Assembly (NCBI GenBank): GCA_963575645.1
Contig: OY754470.1
Location: forward strand, 46,779,201-46,843,200
Length of the DNA stretch: 64,000 nt
Origin: Xanthostigma xanthostigma
Taxonomy: Eukaryota > Arthropoda > Insecta > Raphidioptera > Raphidiidae
Direction of reading: 5' to 3'
Positions 10,651 to 22,055 of the stretch are shown here, in pieces. The position numbers and the translations under genes were made by a program. Position 1 is the first letter of the stretch. Each line of letters opens with the position of its first letter. Below the pieces are notes generated by a model that did no database searches, had not been told where the DNA came from, and worked only from the letters and a program-made list of their open reading frames with translations.

Positions 10651-11569
10651 ATTGATGCGTAAACATTTTAATGGATCTCTGATAGTAAACGGAAAGTAAA
10701 CTAACATTTATTTCTCAACGCGTTTCGCATTTAACATTATCAGGAGAATAAATAAAATATTATATTAAGTTTAATCTTCTGCGTTTTGATCATGATTAGA
10801 GGAAGATGCTGCAAAAAAAGTGTTGCGTTTAGATGTTTTGTGGTTATATTTTTGCGTTCAGTGTTCTATGCTTATATTTATTCTAAACAGACTTCCAATT
10901 GAAACAATTGAAATAAAAAAAGTGTCTATGTGATGATTGGTTTAGAGTATTTGTTTGTATGTACTATCTTCTTACAATGTTGCCAATAGAATATACTGAA
11001 ATTGACCTGTACGTACAGTATTTACACAGTTTATTTGGATAGCAGCGAGCAATTTCATTGTAGGTATATAATGGATTTTTTTTCTTTTTCGCCACAACAA
11101 AATAAACAAAAACAGGAAACAAAACTAAAATAAAACATCAGTGCTGGAAACAAAGGAAACTTCCTTTATGCGAAAACCACTCACAATCCTTCAGAGCTAC
11201 AAAATATTAGCTTCGCGAGAAAAGCGAAAAAAAAGAGGAGGTCTAACACATATATATAGATATATGTATCGTGTTTACAACCCTTATATGAATACAATTC
11301 TAGTATCGCACTGAAACTGAACAATCCATAGAGATATTAGACTAGAGTACGCGAGTGATCCTAAAAGTGTATGCAATTCAGAGAGAGAAAAGTTCTTATC
11401 TCTATGGTAACTAATGATACAAAACAATTCTGATTTGAGTAAACAAATATCTGGTTTTCTGGGTTTTCTGCAACTCAACTGATGAAATTTTCACTTATGG
11501 CAAGCATACGAAATAGCGAGCTCTAGTTACTTATATCTCTATGGAACAATCCGATAATAAAAAAAAATG
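10651..11569. other. Unassigned DNA, no gene
   Basis: Contains phrases such as CTCAACGCGTTTCGCATTTA without a recognised partner. Short open stretches have no protein features. Confidence 0.3.
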
Positions 11570-11800
11570 AAAGAAGGGTTGTCTAGCGTAGAGATGCAAA
11601 ATTGAGAGTGAAATTCGTGAATCACTTTAACCAACTTCTGCTTTCGCAACCGCTTCCGCTTCTGTTTGGGGCCATTCGAGTATTACGTAAGCACCAAAGG
11701 GGGCGGGGGTCTTTGCTTAGCTTGATTTTGATGACATGGGGAACGGGGAGGTCTAGATTGTAATTACGTCAACAATATTTATTTATGATTTCTGATTTTG
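11570..11800 (-). repeat. Mirrored repeat, right copy (partner 7380-7605)
   Basis: It reads GGTTGTCTAGCGTAGAGATG, CCAACTTCTGCTTTCGCAA and GTATTACGTAAGCACC, the reverse complement of the 7.4 kb copy. A G-run (near 11703) replaces the partner's C-run. Divergence is moderate. Confidence 0.8.
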
Positions 11801-12022
11801 AATGTTTGTTAGTCAGTTGTAAATTTTATATATTATGAGTAAATACATATTATAGTAAAAAAATATTAATGGATTATTTCTTCTCTCCGTTTAACGACAA
11901 CTAACAATAACGCCACAAAGTGCACAGTCCCTTGAGTGTCGCTATATAGAGTTTACACTGTATAACAATAAGAAAAAGTGAAAAATAATTTTAATAATTT
12001 AGAGTGATCCTGTTTAAATGTT

Positions 12023-12305
12023 GGAAGATTAAAGGATGAATCCTGGTAGCATAGGATCGATGAACTAAGCAAATACTGAAGGTTTTTTTAATGCATTTTA
12101 TTGTCTGACGTTTCGGCAAATGACATTTTTTATTTTAATTTATTTTATATATAACAACAATACTGAGAAAACAGACAGCATTGATTCTCCGAAGATGGCA
12201 TAAAGTTTGCCAAAACGTCAAACAATAAAATGCAATAAAAAAAACTTCAGTATTTGCTTAGTTCATCGATCCTATGCCACCAGGATTCATCCTTTAATCT
12301 TCCAA
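12023..12305. repeat. Fold-back element with ~100-base arms
   Basis: The left arm 12020-12115 (TGGAAGATTAAAGGATGAAT; GATCGATGAACTAAGCAA; TTTTATTGTCTGACGTTT) is mirrored by 12192-12306 with few mismatches. The 75-base centre holds the phrase GAAGATGGCATAAAG. It has no coding capacity. Confidence 0.88.
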
Positions 12306-12455
12306 TAAGAAAAAGAAAAAATTCAATCATATTTTTTTTATATTAAGAAAAAATCGCATTATGTGAGCAAAAAAATATTCCATTCATTTATTGTTTGACG
12401 TTCCGTAGGTTGTACAATAAATAAATATACTGCGATATTTTCCTAATATAAAAAA

Positions 12456-12898
12456 CTAGCAGTCCGTCCCGGTTTGACCCGGGTGCAAAAAAACGAAATG
12501 AGGGGGAAACACGAGTACGCCCGTTCATATTAGTTTACCGAGATGAATGCTGTGTCCAAATTTCATGATGATCGCACTTACCGTTCAAAAGTTTTTATCG
12601 ACCGAACATTTTTTTACATCTTGGGTTACATTATTATACAATAAATAAAATTATCGACCAATTTTTCAGACAATGGTCGATAATTTTATTTATTGAAGAG
12701 TTCTAATCAGACGTTTATCAAAGATTTGAATTACATTATTATAGTTTTCGTTAACTTGGTTAAGAATATAGCCTATGTTACTCAGTGATAATGCAGCATT
12801 CTATTAGTGAAAGAATTTTAAAATCGGTACGGTAGTTTTTGAGTTTTTTCATTACAAACAAAAATACAAATCTTTTCTCTTTATAATATTAGTATAGA
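12456..12898 (-). mobile_element. Helitron-like non-autonomous element
   Basis: On the minus strand it starts TCTATACTAATATTATAAAG and ends CCGGGACGGACTGCTAG, with a CCGGG...CCCGG hairpin shortly before the CTAG. Relatives are at 63635, 55500 and 42282. It contains a separate perfect hairpin at 12643-12700. It is non-coding. Confidence 0.75.
12643..12700. repeat. Perfect 22-base-arm hairpin inside the Helitron
   Basis: CAATAAATAAAATTATCGACCA is followed by a 13-base spacer and its exact reverse complement. The phrase AAATTATYRRCCAATTTTTCA also occurs at 14152 and 21780, so the hairpin arm is part of a dispersed repeat. Confidence 0.85.
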
Positions 12899-13560
12899 AG
12901 ATGATTTACGGTCGAATTTCGACCACAGTTTTATTGTTCTACATCGATTCATTCAACGATAGCGTGCGCGTGCAAGTGGGATGAATGTATATATTTGATT
13001 GAGTGTGACAGAGACAGATGATGCAAATAACAGATACTGATAGCACAGTGAGCGTGGATGAAAAAAGAAAGATTTATGATAGGGATTGTAAGTAGAATGA
13101 GAGAAACTTATACATTGGAGTGAGATCGCGAGACGACAGTTCCGGTTGTGTTCTCATCAATCTCACTCCGGTGTTGTGCGCGATGGTGAGACTCCGGGGG
13201 CATTCCGAAGTCTGGTGGAGAGGCGGGTCGTTCAAGCGTACCTACTATAACATAACATGTATGGGGCTACAGAATGAATACTCTATATAATGTTAAATGT
13301 ACTTCAATAGTTACGATCAAATATGTTTTTCCAGAATTTAAAATTTATCGAAAGACACGTTTCAATGGTGTGCCCACAAACACACTTCCTACAACCTGTT
13401 TCAGAGTTTAAACGACGATAATAACTCAAAATTTTCTCAGACTATACAGCGAAGTCAAACAGGGAAGGTTATGATTTTAGCAGTCTGAGTAACATTTTAT
13501 TTTATACACATTTTTTCGCACAACAAATATCCTATAAGCTGTATAATTTTTAGTTTAAAC
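12899..13560. other. Unassigned DNA, locally GC-richer near 13100-13230
   Basis: GAGTGAGATCGCGAGACGAC faces ATCAATCTCACTCCGGTG as a weak inverted pair. I found no coding frame with family features. Confidence 0.3.
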
Positions 13561-13964
13561 CAGTGTTATTCAAACTGTGTTTCACGGAACTCTGCAGTTC
13601 ACAAAATGTCTCAAAGGGTTCTATAAATATACATCAAATATTCTTCAAAATGATGAAAATAATAAAAACAAAGCGATAACGAACAAATAACGCCAATAGT
13701 ATCAGACTTTAAAAGGGCCCCTACACCATCAATATTATTTCGCAATAATTGAAATTGTGTGTCTGATACGTATATTGTGTATACTGCGCAAGTATTGTGT
13801 TTCTAGTGGCAAAACCAGCCGCATGTGCAGCGACCTTAAGTTAACGTTTTTATTTATATGTACTACCTAGATTGTCAATATTCTATTGTCTATGATTCCG
13901 AATTCCGCGAAATAATTTTATGCTCATAAGAATTTCTTAAATTGATTAAGTTTGAAGACCGCTG
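13561..13964. mobile_element. hAT-like non-autonomous element
   Basis: It starts CAGTGTTATTCAAACTGTG and ends with the inverse of CAGCGGTCTTCAAACTTAA, a common hAT terminal style. The flanks GTTTAAAC and GGGTATAT do not match, so the target duplication is lost or the insertion is old. Confidence 0.65.
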
Positions 13965-14140
13965 GGGTATATTCTGTTTAGAATTACATTTTTTTACCTA
14001 AAGTGGTAGAATGATAATTGAAAAACACGACTTTTTTTCCGAGAGGGAGGAGTGTAAAAATCTGTAAGGGGTCGCAAAGTGTCCAAAAAAACAGTCATTT
14101 GGAAATAACTAGAAAACAATTTTAGGACAAGAAAGTTTAT
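13965..14140. other. Short unassigned spacer
   Basis: AT-rich with a purine run (GAGAGGGAGGAG). Nothing recognised. Confidence 0.25.
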
Positions 14141-14290
14141 TGAGAATCTTCAATAACTAAAATTATTGACCAATTTTTCAGACAATATATTAACAAAAAA
14201 TATAAAATTAATACATTAACGTTTCAATCCGGATTTGGACCTTCTTCAAAGCCGATTACATTTCAAACGAAATAACGTATTTAATATGTG
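14141..14290. repeat. Dispersed repeat with GTCCGGATTTGGACC-type phrase (partner 21775-21920)
   Basis: AAAATTATTGACCAATTTTT, ACAATATATT and CCGGATTTGGACCTTCTTCA occur in the same order at 21780-21890. The small palindrome TCCGGATTTGGA is kept in both. Confidence 0.7.
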
Positions 14291-15042
14291 TTTTATAGAA
14301 TTTTAAATTGAAAACATATATTTTCATAAAGTAAAACTCCGCAAATCAAGCTTTTTTTGTAAAATCGTGTGTCGTTCTATCAGTAATTTGTCATAGTAAT
14401 AAGAAAATATCATGGGTACGTCAAATTATTACTTTTATTTGTTAATAAAAGTCAAGGCTAGTTAATTATACGAGCGAAGCGAGTGAGTAAAGTATTAATC
14501 GGTTATAAATTCGAATGAACGAATTAACTAATGGCAGCCGAGCGAACCCGAATGATATTTGTATATTTTAAATACAACGAAATAAACATTGTGTATTGAG
14601 GGCCTCAACTCTAGGTATAGTTAAGCCTTATTGTATTTTTTTATGCATGTGAGACGGGTATATCCCCGATTTAACTATATAAGTAGATAACGACAACATA
14701 ATGTTGATCTGTGAATCGGGCTTCTACATGGTGGACGGACGGGTATTTATGGTGGAAGTGCAGGTGCATAATAGCTATCCGATGACTAAAGAATGTAGTC
14801 TATGTTGACGGTTATACATAATTCTCTGAGGTGGATCAACGAATTGACAGCATTGTTCACTTGCGTTTGAACATTCGATTTCAAAAATATAAATTTAATT
14901 TTTACCTAGAAATTCAAAATAATTGGCAAAACCAAAAATGCACATCTCTTAATGTTTTCATCTGTGTGATAAAATTTGAAAAAATAAAATAAAAAAACTA
15001 TTCAAAAATAATAAGATAAATTAAAATAAAACAATGTATATA
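14291..15042. other. Unassigned AT-rich DNA, no gene
   Basis: Nothing beyond AT-rich spacer; no long frame or repeat boundary could be supported. Confidence 0.3.
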
Positions 15043-15310
15043 CAGGTTGACTGCTAATTGTTCGTATTCCTCTCGTAAGAAGGAACTATGACTAACTTAG
15101 AATGATTTAACTTCTATTACTTGGGGGTCGGAAATGCGTCATTTTGGAGAAAAACTTCGGTTTTCTTTTTACAAAAAATCCGAATTTTGGGAGTTATAAA
15201 ATAAAAAAAATTTTCTTACTATTTGGCCTGAATTTTTCCATGATCTGATAGCTTTAGATCATGGAAAAATTTAGGCCAAAAAGTGAGAATATTTTTTTAA
15301 ATAGTTTTTT
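15043..15310. repeat. MITE family member (GGTATTCCTCTCG type) with an internal hairpin
   Basis: Left part matches 55682-55760 (TTCGTATTCCTCTCG; AACTATGACTAACTTAGAAT; GGAAATGCGTCATTTT). At 15223-15280 there is a hairpin with arms TTGGCCTGAATTTTTCCATG and its inverse. The right terminus is missing. Confidence 0.65.
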
Positions 15311-15319
15311 TATTTTATT

Positions 15320-15597
15320 TTTTCAAATAAGCATTAGTTGTCTGACTCTGAGTAGAATGACGCCATGCTGATTTGTGGGCGTTTGTTCATGTCGCCCACG
15401 TGACAAGATACTGTTTCCTGATTGGTTTTTGCTCAGAGCAAGCAGAGGACCTAGCAAGAAAAATAGTCCCTGTTCTAATTTTAAAATCTTCTGAGCTAGC
15501 AGGCTAGCAGTGACGTCATTTCCAGCCTTATACCTAGCCTGCCGGCCAGCAGAAGTCCAAACAATGTTTCCAGCCTCGTGCGCAGTGGCCTTTAGAC
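15320..15597. repeat. Right half of the CTGCACACGAGG element family
   Basis: AGAATGACGCCATG, TCGCCCACGTGACAAGATAC and the end TTTCCAGCCTCGTGCGCAGT match the element at 62212-62651. The left half is absent. Confidence 0.7.
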
Positions 15598-16260
15598 CCG
15601 CTAAACGAAAAACCACTTCCCCTTACGTTTTTACGGTATCTGATCTTGTTTTGGACCCGATTTTTCCATTTTCTTAGGCCTCTTGTTTACGACAACGGAT
15701 AACGGCCTAATTTTTATGACGGGCGACGGGCCGACGCGCAGTGTTCAATAGGTTAGTGTGGGTGTTTGTTAACGCGACGGGCATGTAACCGTTGCAACAA
15801 AACTCATATACCCGCACGTCGCCTCTCGGCGCGACGGCGATCGGCCCGATGCAGTGGACCACGTCATTTCATAGAAGTCTGTGGACGACGACAGATATGC
15901 GCGCACGTTTTTACCTATACCTACCTACCTATCTTGTGCTGCTCATTGTGAATATGGAGTTTAAAATTGATATTTATATGGATTTATTAATTAGCCTTGT
16001 TCATAATATGCCAGTGTTGGGACAAGACTTTAGAAAATTACAAAAATAAACAAGCAAGACATAACGTACTTGCACTTCTTCGCCCTTCAAGTTTAGAACT
16101 GATATCGATAACAACGGACGCGCTCACGTATATTAGCGGATCGTGTACAAAGGTAACCGTTTCGCGTCGGCCCGTAAGGGTCGTTAACAAGAGACCTTAC
16201 GGAACACGGCGGTCGTTTCGCGCGAATAAAATGGTGAATCGAAAACACACGGTATAAATA
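15598..16260. other. CpG-containing GC-richer island of unknown nature
   Basis: Bases 15710-16250 have many CG dinucleotides and little poly-A/T, unlike their surroundings. Overlapping open stretches occur in two plus frames (15766-15951, 15792-16049, 15997-16257), none with recognisable domains. It could be the promoter or 5' exon of an unrecognised gene, or a younger insertion. I do not call a gene. Confidence 0.35.
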
Positions 16261-16704
16261 TCGTGTAATGCAAAAAGATCGTGAGGATTTTTGTCCGTCA
16301 GTTTAAAATCAATCAAATGTAATGGCAACCAGTTGCCATTTCGACAGCTGATATTGTGTCTGATTTTATTTGTGACCGTGTAGATGTCGTAAGATGGTCT
16401 GTTGAATGAAGTAGTAGTACAGTGATATCATCGGTCACAAGACAAATCGGCTTATGTCTGATTTTTTGCATTTTTATTTACGCCAAATGCTTGTGAATTC
16501 ATATTCAATAATTTTCTACCAAATGCCTAATAAAACATAATTTTTTTACAACGCTAGACTGTGCATAAAATGATTTTTCGCACATCCCTTATAGCAGTTG
16601 TGAAATGACATATTTAACACTAGTGCTGTAAAGTTGCCGCAAGTCAAGTAAACGTACTACCATTCCACAGTGCCTTACGATGGTCAACAAGTATACGCTA
16701 TAGT
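16261..16704. other. Unassigned AT-rich DNA, no gene
   Basis: Nothing recognisable apart from a small inverted pair GGCAACCAGTTGCC near 16323. Confidence 0.3.
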
Positions 16705-16708
16705 TTAA

Positions 16709-17400
16709 GGGGAGATAAGGTTAATTCGATACAAAAAAAGGATATTTTTGATAATTTTTTTTGACGACACAGTTAATATATTTTTATTGCTATAGTTACC
16801 ATATAATAAAGTAACATTTGAGGAATATACTGTGAAATTGTCATTAATTTTCATGAAGAAATGAGCCATTGACAGCGAATCTCCGCGGACGTTTAAAAAA
16901 AAAGTTTTATTGCGGTGCCCCTTATACCTAACTCATCATTGGATCATCGGAAATCAAAAAACCAAAACTATTTTATTAATTAATAAGAAAGGCTCTGCAG
17001 GAGCTTTTTTCTGATTGATTTTTCAATTTTTTGCAGCACTTAGAAGTCAAGATGCCAATTTTTCCTGAAAAAAATCAAAAAGTTGTTATTTTAAAATACG
17101 TTAAAATTAAAAAAAAGAACTGAACATCATTTATGTAAAGAAAAAGTCTGCAAAATTTCAAAAGGATCAGTGCAGTAGATTTTGAGCTATAGTGGGCACC
17201 GACTCAAAGTTGACAAATTTTTTGAAAAACGCTTTTTGAAGACGTATAGAAAACCGGCCTGGATCTACGGGCGCTCAAATGCTCATAACTCCGCGTTAAT
17301 TTTGCTGCGATCGACTTAAAATTTTGACACAATATTCCTGAGATGTAACACATTCATTTAAAAAAATGCCAAAAAGACGTTAAAAACTTTACCCCTTCCC
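16709..17400. mobile_element. TTAA-flanked non-autonomous element (piggyBac/Kolobok-like)
   Basis: TTAA is present on both sides (16705-16708 and 17401-17404). Inside it, GGGGAGATAAGGTTAA on the left faces the inverse of GGGAAGGGGTAAAGTTTTTAA on the right. TTAA targets are used by piggyBac and Kolobok elements. No transposase was found in 692 bases. Confidence 0.65.
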
Positions 17401-17467
17401 TTAATACTTCTTAAGCTTTAGTGTTAGTGTTGTCCGGAGTCGCATATGAATGTATAACTTGAAATAG

Positions 17468-17795
17468 TTTATCAAACTTTCGGCTAGTGTGATGTATACT
17501 ATTTTTCTTCATACCTCGGTCGTAAGTGTAAGCTTATTAAATACATTAATTAATTAATTACTTATTAATTACATAAAAACACACATAAATTTAAAGCAAG
17601 CAGCTCTGAGGTTATACGTAAAAACACGAATGAGAGCTAAAATGCAATAGGTTGCTATGAAAACGACAGCTAGACAACAATTGATAGGTTATTTATCTTA
17701 CTGCCACCCGAACGCACGTACTTCCTGCATCAGTGCGTGTAATCCCACTACAGCGTAAATGTGATATGCCGAAAGTATGTAATTTACTTATAGGA
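17468..17795 (+). repeat. Direct repeat, copy 1 (partner 22463-22820)
   Basis: GTGATGTATACTATTT, AGGTTATACGTAAAAACACG, ACCCGAACGCACGTACTTCC and GCATCAGTGCGTGTAATCCC recur in order at 22463-22760. The two differ by point changes and short indels. Confidence 0.85.
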
Positions 17796-18239
17796 AAGCT
17801 ATTTTAAAAAAATCGTCATACACCACTTTGTTGTGTGGCACTAGATATTCCACCTGGCGCTAAACTGGAGAGCATAAGTGCGACAAAGATATGCTTGTGT
17901 CAAGACAATGTTGTAAGACAAAGATAAAAATACGGAATTCACAGAATAAGTCAAACTAAGCCAGTGGACTTTAGCTGTGAGTCATTTGATCCGGTTAAGA
18001 AAATTTGTGCCAAGCGCGCAAGGATGTTTAGAGGATTTCAGCTGAGGTGTACGGTGATGCGTGAGGCGAGATCCATGCGCCTAGACCCGTACCTACTTGT
18101 GCTCAGCTCTCTACTCTCTATTATAGCTTCTCCGCATGCTTGTTTATACATAATAAATAATAATACGTATTACGGAACTTTTTATTTCGCCTGTCGTCGG
18201 CATCACAGTTCTTAGTGGATAAATTTTACTTTGCTAATA
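17796..18239. other. Unassigned DNA, no gene supported
   Basis: An open stretch at 17964-18215 has no protein-family features. No other signals. Confidence 0.3.
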
Positions 18240-18491
18240 ATTTTTACCGATTTACTTTCAAAGCCGTATTATCATCAACAAAGCTTAGTGCTTGTAATAA
18301 CGCTTTAAACACTTATACCGCCTAAGGCACTTTGCTTAAACTTTAAAGCATTTAAGTAAAGCTTGATTCTTAGAGCACTTGCATCAAGACTTGCTAAAGC
18401 ATTATAAATTCCTTAAACATTTAGCAAGCTTATTAAGCATTAGGAATGCTTAATAAACACTTTCAAAGTTTATTAAAACATATTTCGTCTA
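18240..18491. repeat. Low-complexity AAGCTTA/GCTTAATAAGC repeat zone
   Basis: Many degenerate AAAGC, GCTTAATAA and AGCAAGCTTATTA phrases. A homologous segment is at 25890-25975, and in both places a Helitron-like 5' end follows directly. Confidence 0.55.
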
Positions 18492-18913
18492 TCTATTTAT
18501 ATAAATAAAATTCCCGTATCACAATTTTGACCGCGTTCATCTCTGAAACCACTGAACAGATTTTAATGAAATTTTGTAAATGTGTCTTGCTTGGTGCAAC
18601 TTACGTTAAAGGATAGTTTTTATTAAATATTTTGTACAAAATTACGGTATTTTCTCAAAAAAAAAACGGTTTTAGTAACATGTGGCGACATCTGATAGAA
18701 TTTACTCAAAGCTATTAGTTCAGAAGCAAACAAAAAAACTGTTTAGTACCAAGTAGCGACATCTGTTAGAATTCGCTTAAAGCTATTAGTTCAGAAGCAA
18801 ATCTGGTAGAATTTGCGCAAAGCTATAAGTTCAGACACCGGGCCGCAAACGAACTGCATTTTGCAGAAATGAATTATCTATCGCACCCGAATGAAACCGG
18901 GACGGGCCGCTAG
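18492..18913 (+). mobile_element. Helitron-like non-autonomous element
   Basis: It starts TCTATTTATATAAATAAAAT after an A and ends GAAACCGGGACGGGCCGCTAG before a T, read as two overlapping phrases. Inside, the phrase AAGTAGCGACATCTGTTAGA is repeated with a partner near 18685. The copy at 44841-45168 shares the phrase AAAACCACTGAACMGATTTT. It is non-coding. Confidence 0.72.
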
Positions 18914-19534
18914 TACTAATATGTAAAGAGGTAAAGTTTGTAAGTTTGGAAAATGTTCATAGAATATTCATTTATATTTCCTCAAAATTTTATCAAAATC
19001 TGTTTGTCAATTACAACGTAATAAATGATAGAGTGCTTCAAAATCACAGATTCCCATAAGACTCCATGTTAAAGTGCAGCGAAATAAAATTATCAATATC
19101 TTTTTTCAAAGTCAACCAAAGATCACAAAAATTTAACTGAGTCATTTTTGAAAAGTTTTCGACATAATATCAGCAAATTTTTGTAATTTTCTGTTTGTTA
19201 ATTTATTTATCGAGGGTACTTCCTTAAGCGCGTGTATTTTTCTATCATGGTCTGCCTGTATATGCGCGGATAGTAACGCGATGTTCTGTCTATAACTTTG
19301 GTATTATATTGTCATATCGACAGAACTGTCGGTTTTAACATTGGAATATTGAGACAGTCGGACATACACCGCTCAATTTTATAATAAATAAATATCAATG
19401 GATTAATGGAAAGACAGTCAGTTTTTAACGGACGTTGACCTTGATGAAGAAACATGATCTGACGTTTTAAAATTTGTATTTTCGCGATTACACCATCTGC
19501 ACAGTTTTATTTGTAACTATAAAACTAAAAACAA
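18914..19534. other. Remnant repeat start and unassigned DNA
   Basis: ACTAATATGTAAAGAGGTAAAG (two overlapping phrases) at 18916 resembles the 5' end seen at 25987. The rest is unassigned and has no gene. Confidence 0.35.
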
Positions 19535-19740
19535 ATTCACAAGAGCAAATTGTAGATATATTATTCTATTATTGCGGCGGCAATTACTATTTTATCAGGC
19601 GAATAAATATTTATACCCTCGATGTAAGACAGAATAGATTTATACTTGCAGTAAATATAATTATTGTTGGTGAATTGAATATTCGCTATTTATTCGGTGG
19701 AATAGTTACCTGAAGAACAAATGAACCGAATAAATAAGTG
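19535..19740 (+). repeat. Dispersed repeat (GGCGAATAAATAT family), copy 1
   Basis: CACAAGAGCAAATTGTAGAT, TTTTATCAGGCGAATAAATA, GTAAGACAGAATAGATTTAT and AATGAACCGAATAAATAA also occur at 33920-34460; the first half also occurs at 29010-29110. The family was not identified. Confidence 0.75.
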
Positions 19741-20450
19741 TACTTACGTTCGGTGAATATTGTCATTAGTTTGACAAAAAAGGTCACTAAGCGCCTTTCA
19801 TTTTAAAAATATATTATTTTTTTATGGATGCAAAGTTTTAGTTCCTATTATTAGTCAAAAAAACATACATTTCCTGTACATGTACGTCATTCGGTGGACT
19901 TAACTTTACGACTAGATTTAGCTATAAAACTTTTATACTCTCGAATTAAAGTTGTGAGAAAAAAACTACAAAATTACTCCTGGAAAAGCAATTAAAGTTC
20001 GTTTTATGTCTCGTCGCGGACACCCAAACACTCTCCCATTATACGAGACTGAAAATTCCATTTAAACTCTTAATTGAATTTGATATATTAATTAGATATG
20101 TCAACCGGAAGTTTCAATTTTATGTTTTTTCACCAACTAAGTACCTTAGACTTTAATATTTATATTTGGGAAAATTGCATTAAAAAATTCTAGCCAATTG
20201 GGCGACGGGATCATTCCAACTTAAAAAATGCTGACATTTGATTATAATAAAAAAAATAAAATTTCTGATATCGTGTGATGTGACGCGGGTAATGGCTAGT
20301 ATATGATATTTGCTATTCGTTTCCATGGTTACCTACATAATATGTTCCACGTCATGTAAAAATTAATCAAAGCATGCCGAACTAGTTTCTGACAGATCCA
20401 TAACACAAAATACCGGCTGATTTTTTTATTTTCAAAATATTTCCGAAACT
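19741..20450. other. Unassigned DNA, no gene
   Basis: AT-rich with no convincing frames or repeat boundaries. Confidence 0.3.
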
Positions 20451-20539
20451 ATAAAGCTTAGAAAACAAAATTTTTAACGAAACTTTCGTGAAAAAATAAA
20501 TAGAATAATAGAATATTACCTAACAACTTAAAAATTGAA

Positions 20540-21238
20540 AAAATCCTATAAAGTTTAATAAAGAGCTAAAGGAATATTTAATATATAAGGAACCTTACTC
20601 CTTACTAGTGATGTGCCGGATATACGTATCCGTATCCGTATCCGCGGATATCCGAGGGAGAAGAAAGATCCATATCCGTATCCGTTAGTTTTTGGCGGAT
20701 CTTTTACGGATCTTTTACCTTATAAATTTTCAATTTAGATGAAATTTTATATATATAGGTATGATTAGGTAATAATGAAAAACTGTTAAATTCCATTCAG
20801 ATTATTTTTTATTTTTTAAAATCGTATTTGGTACTTTTATATTGCAAACATTTATCGTAGTGAGTACCATACCAATAGTACATAACTCAAAGGTACTAAA
20901 AAACTATCTTTATAATGAGACATTGCACATCGATCTTTGGAAACAGACAATCTGTTATGAGAGTTAACTCTTAAAGAAGTCAATAACTTTTTCCCATAAC
21001 AGATAGTCTTTTTCCAAAGGTTGATGTACAATATTTACCGCCGCGTACTCTAAGAAAGTTAAGATCTGTATCCGTATCCGTATCCGCGGAACTTGAAACC
21101 AAATATCCGTATTCAGATTCGTATCCGCTACGTATCCGGCACATCACTACTCCTTACATGAATGTTGTAACTAATTTTTTTTCTTCTCTTGTATCTCAAA
21201 ATAGGCTCGGCAATAAATGTTTATTCTATTCTATTCTA
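20540..21238 (+). pseudogene. LINE ORF2 3' end and ATTCT tail, split by a hAT element
   Basis: Just left of the hAT the frame reads KELKEYLIYKEPYSL. Just right of it the frame resumes HECCN and stops. Together this is the charged C-terminal tail typical of jockey/CR1 reverse transcriptases, joined across the hAT once one target copy is removed. A short 3' UTR (GGCTCGGCAATAAATG) and a tail of ATTCT units (21224-21238) follow. Only the last few dozen codons remain. Confidence 0.7.
20606..21149. mobile_element. Non-autonomous hAT element with exact 8-base target duplication
   Basis: The termini are TAGTGATGTGCCGGATA and its inverse. The target CTCCTTAC is duplicated exactly at 20598-20605 and 21150-21157. 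Both subterminal zones carry short tandem runs of ATCCGT. An internal inverted pair (CTTTGG...AGACAATCTGTTATG and its mirror) lies at 20930-21020. It is 544 bases and non-coding. Confidence 0.93.
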
Positions 21239-21774
21239 TACTATTTTCAATATTAGCGTAGTAATCACAATATTTAGTGGTCAATAGCAATAGTATTCGC
21301 TTGTACCGTTATTAAATTCTGCATAATAATATCTCTAGACTCTTTGAGAGTGGTGCAGAGTCAATGACAGTGGCGGGTGACTCTGGTGGTAGCGGTAGAG
21401 GTAATATCATCTCATCTAATCATCGTTACGCCAAGCCATTTCAACGAACAAAAGACTTCTTATTTTATTGTACGTCGTTTGCCTATTTTTATATCTGTTT
21501 CATTCGAGGTTTTATGTGTCTCCTTATTTATCCACCCTCACTCGTTTCTTGTGGAAGCCGGTCCCACTGTAACACCGTTGAAATAATATAATAAGGAGAC
21601 ACCATTTTACACGTCTATTGTAAAACCCCCAGCTCTTAGACCTAGAATCTGAGAAGTAAAAGACGTGTCAAATTGGAATTTCAATTTATTATTGACTATA
21701 GCAAGCCGCTTCGGCTTCATCCAGATTTGTAGCTGAACTCCGCCTCTAATAAAGGCTATAATTATTATTCAATA
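21239..21774. other. Unassigned DNA, no gene supported
   Basis: Two overlapping plus-strand open stretches near 21364-21591 have no family features. No repeats recognised. Confidence 0.3.
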
Positions 21775-21920
21775 ATAAATAAAATTATCAGCCAATTTTT
21801 TCATACTGTATATTGACAAAACAATATAAAATTATTATTAAATATCTCAATAAATGACGTTCCGGTCCGGATTTGGACCTTCTTCAGAAATATGTATTCT
21901 AAAAAATATATAAATGAATT
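21775..21920. repeat. Dispersed repeat with GGTCCGGATTTGGACC phrase (partner 14141-14290)
   Basis: It keeps a fuller version of the palindrome (GGTCCGGATTTGGACC) than its partner and the same AAATTATCAGCCAATTTTTT lead. Confidence 0.7.
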
Positions 21921-22014
21921 AGTATCTACTTATTTTTTAACAAACATCAAAACAATGTATTTTGATAGTTCTGCTGTGTAGAGGGGAAGGTTAATATAAT
22001 ATTTCTAGAACAGT

Positions 22015-22055
22015 GTTGCACCCGAGTGAAACCGGGTCGGGCCACTAGTATTATA
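22015..22055 (+). mobile_element. Isolated Helitron-like 3' end
   Basis: GTTGCACCCGAGTGAAACCG, then GGTCGGGCCACTAG followed by T, equals the 3' style of the element ending at 18913. The matching 5' end was not located. Confidence 0.5.
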
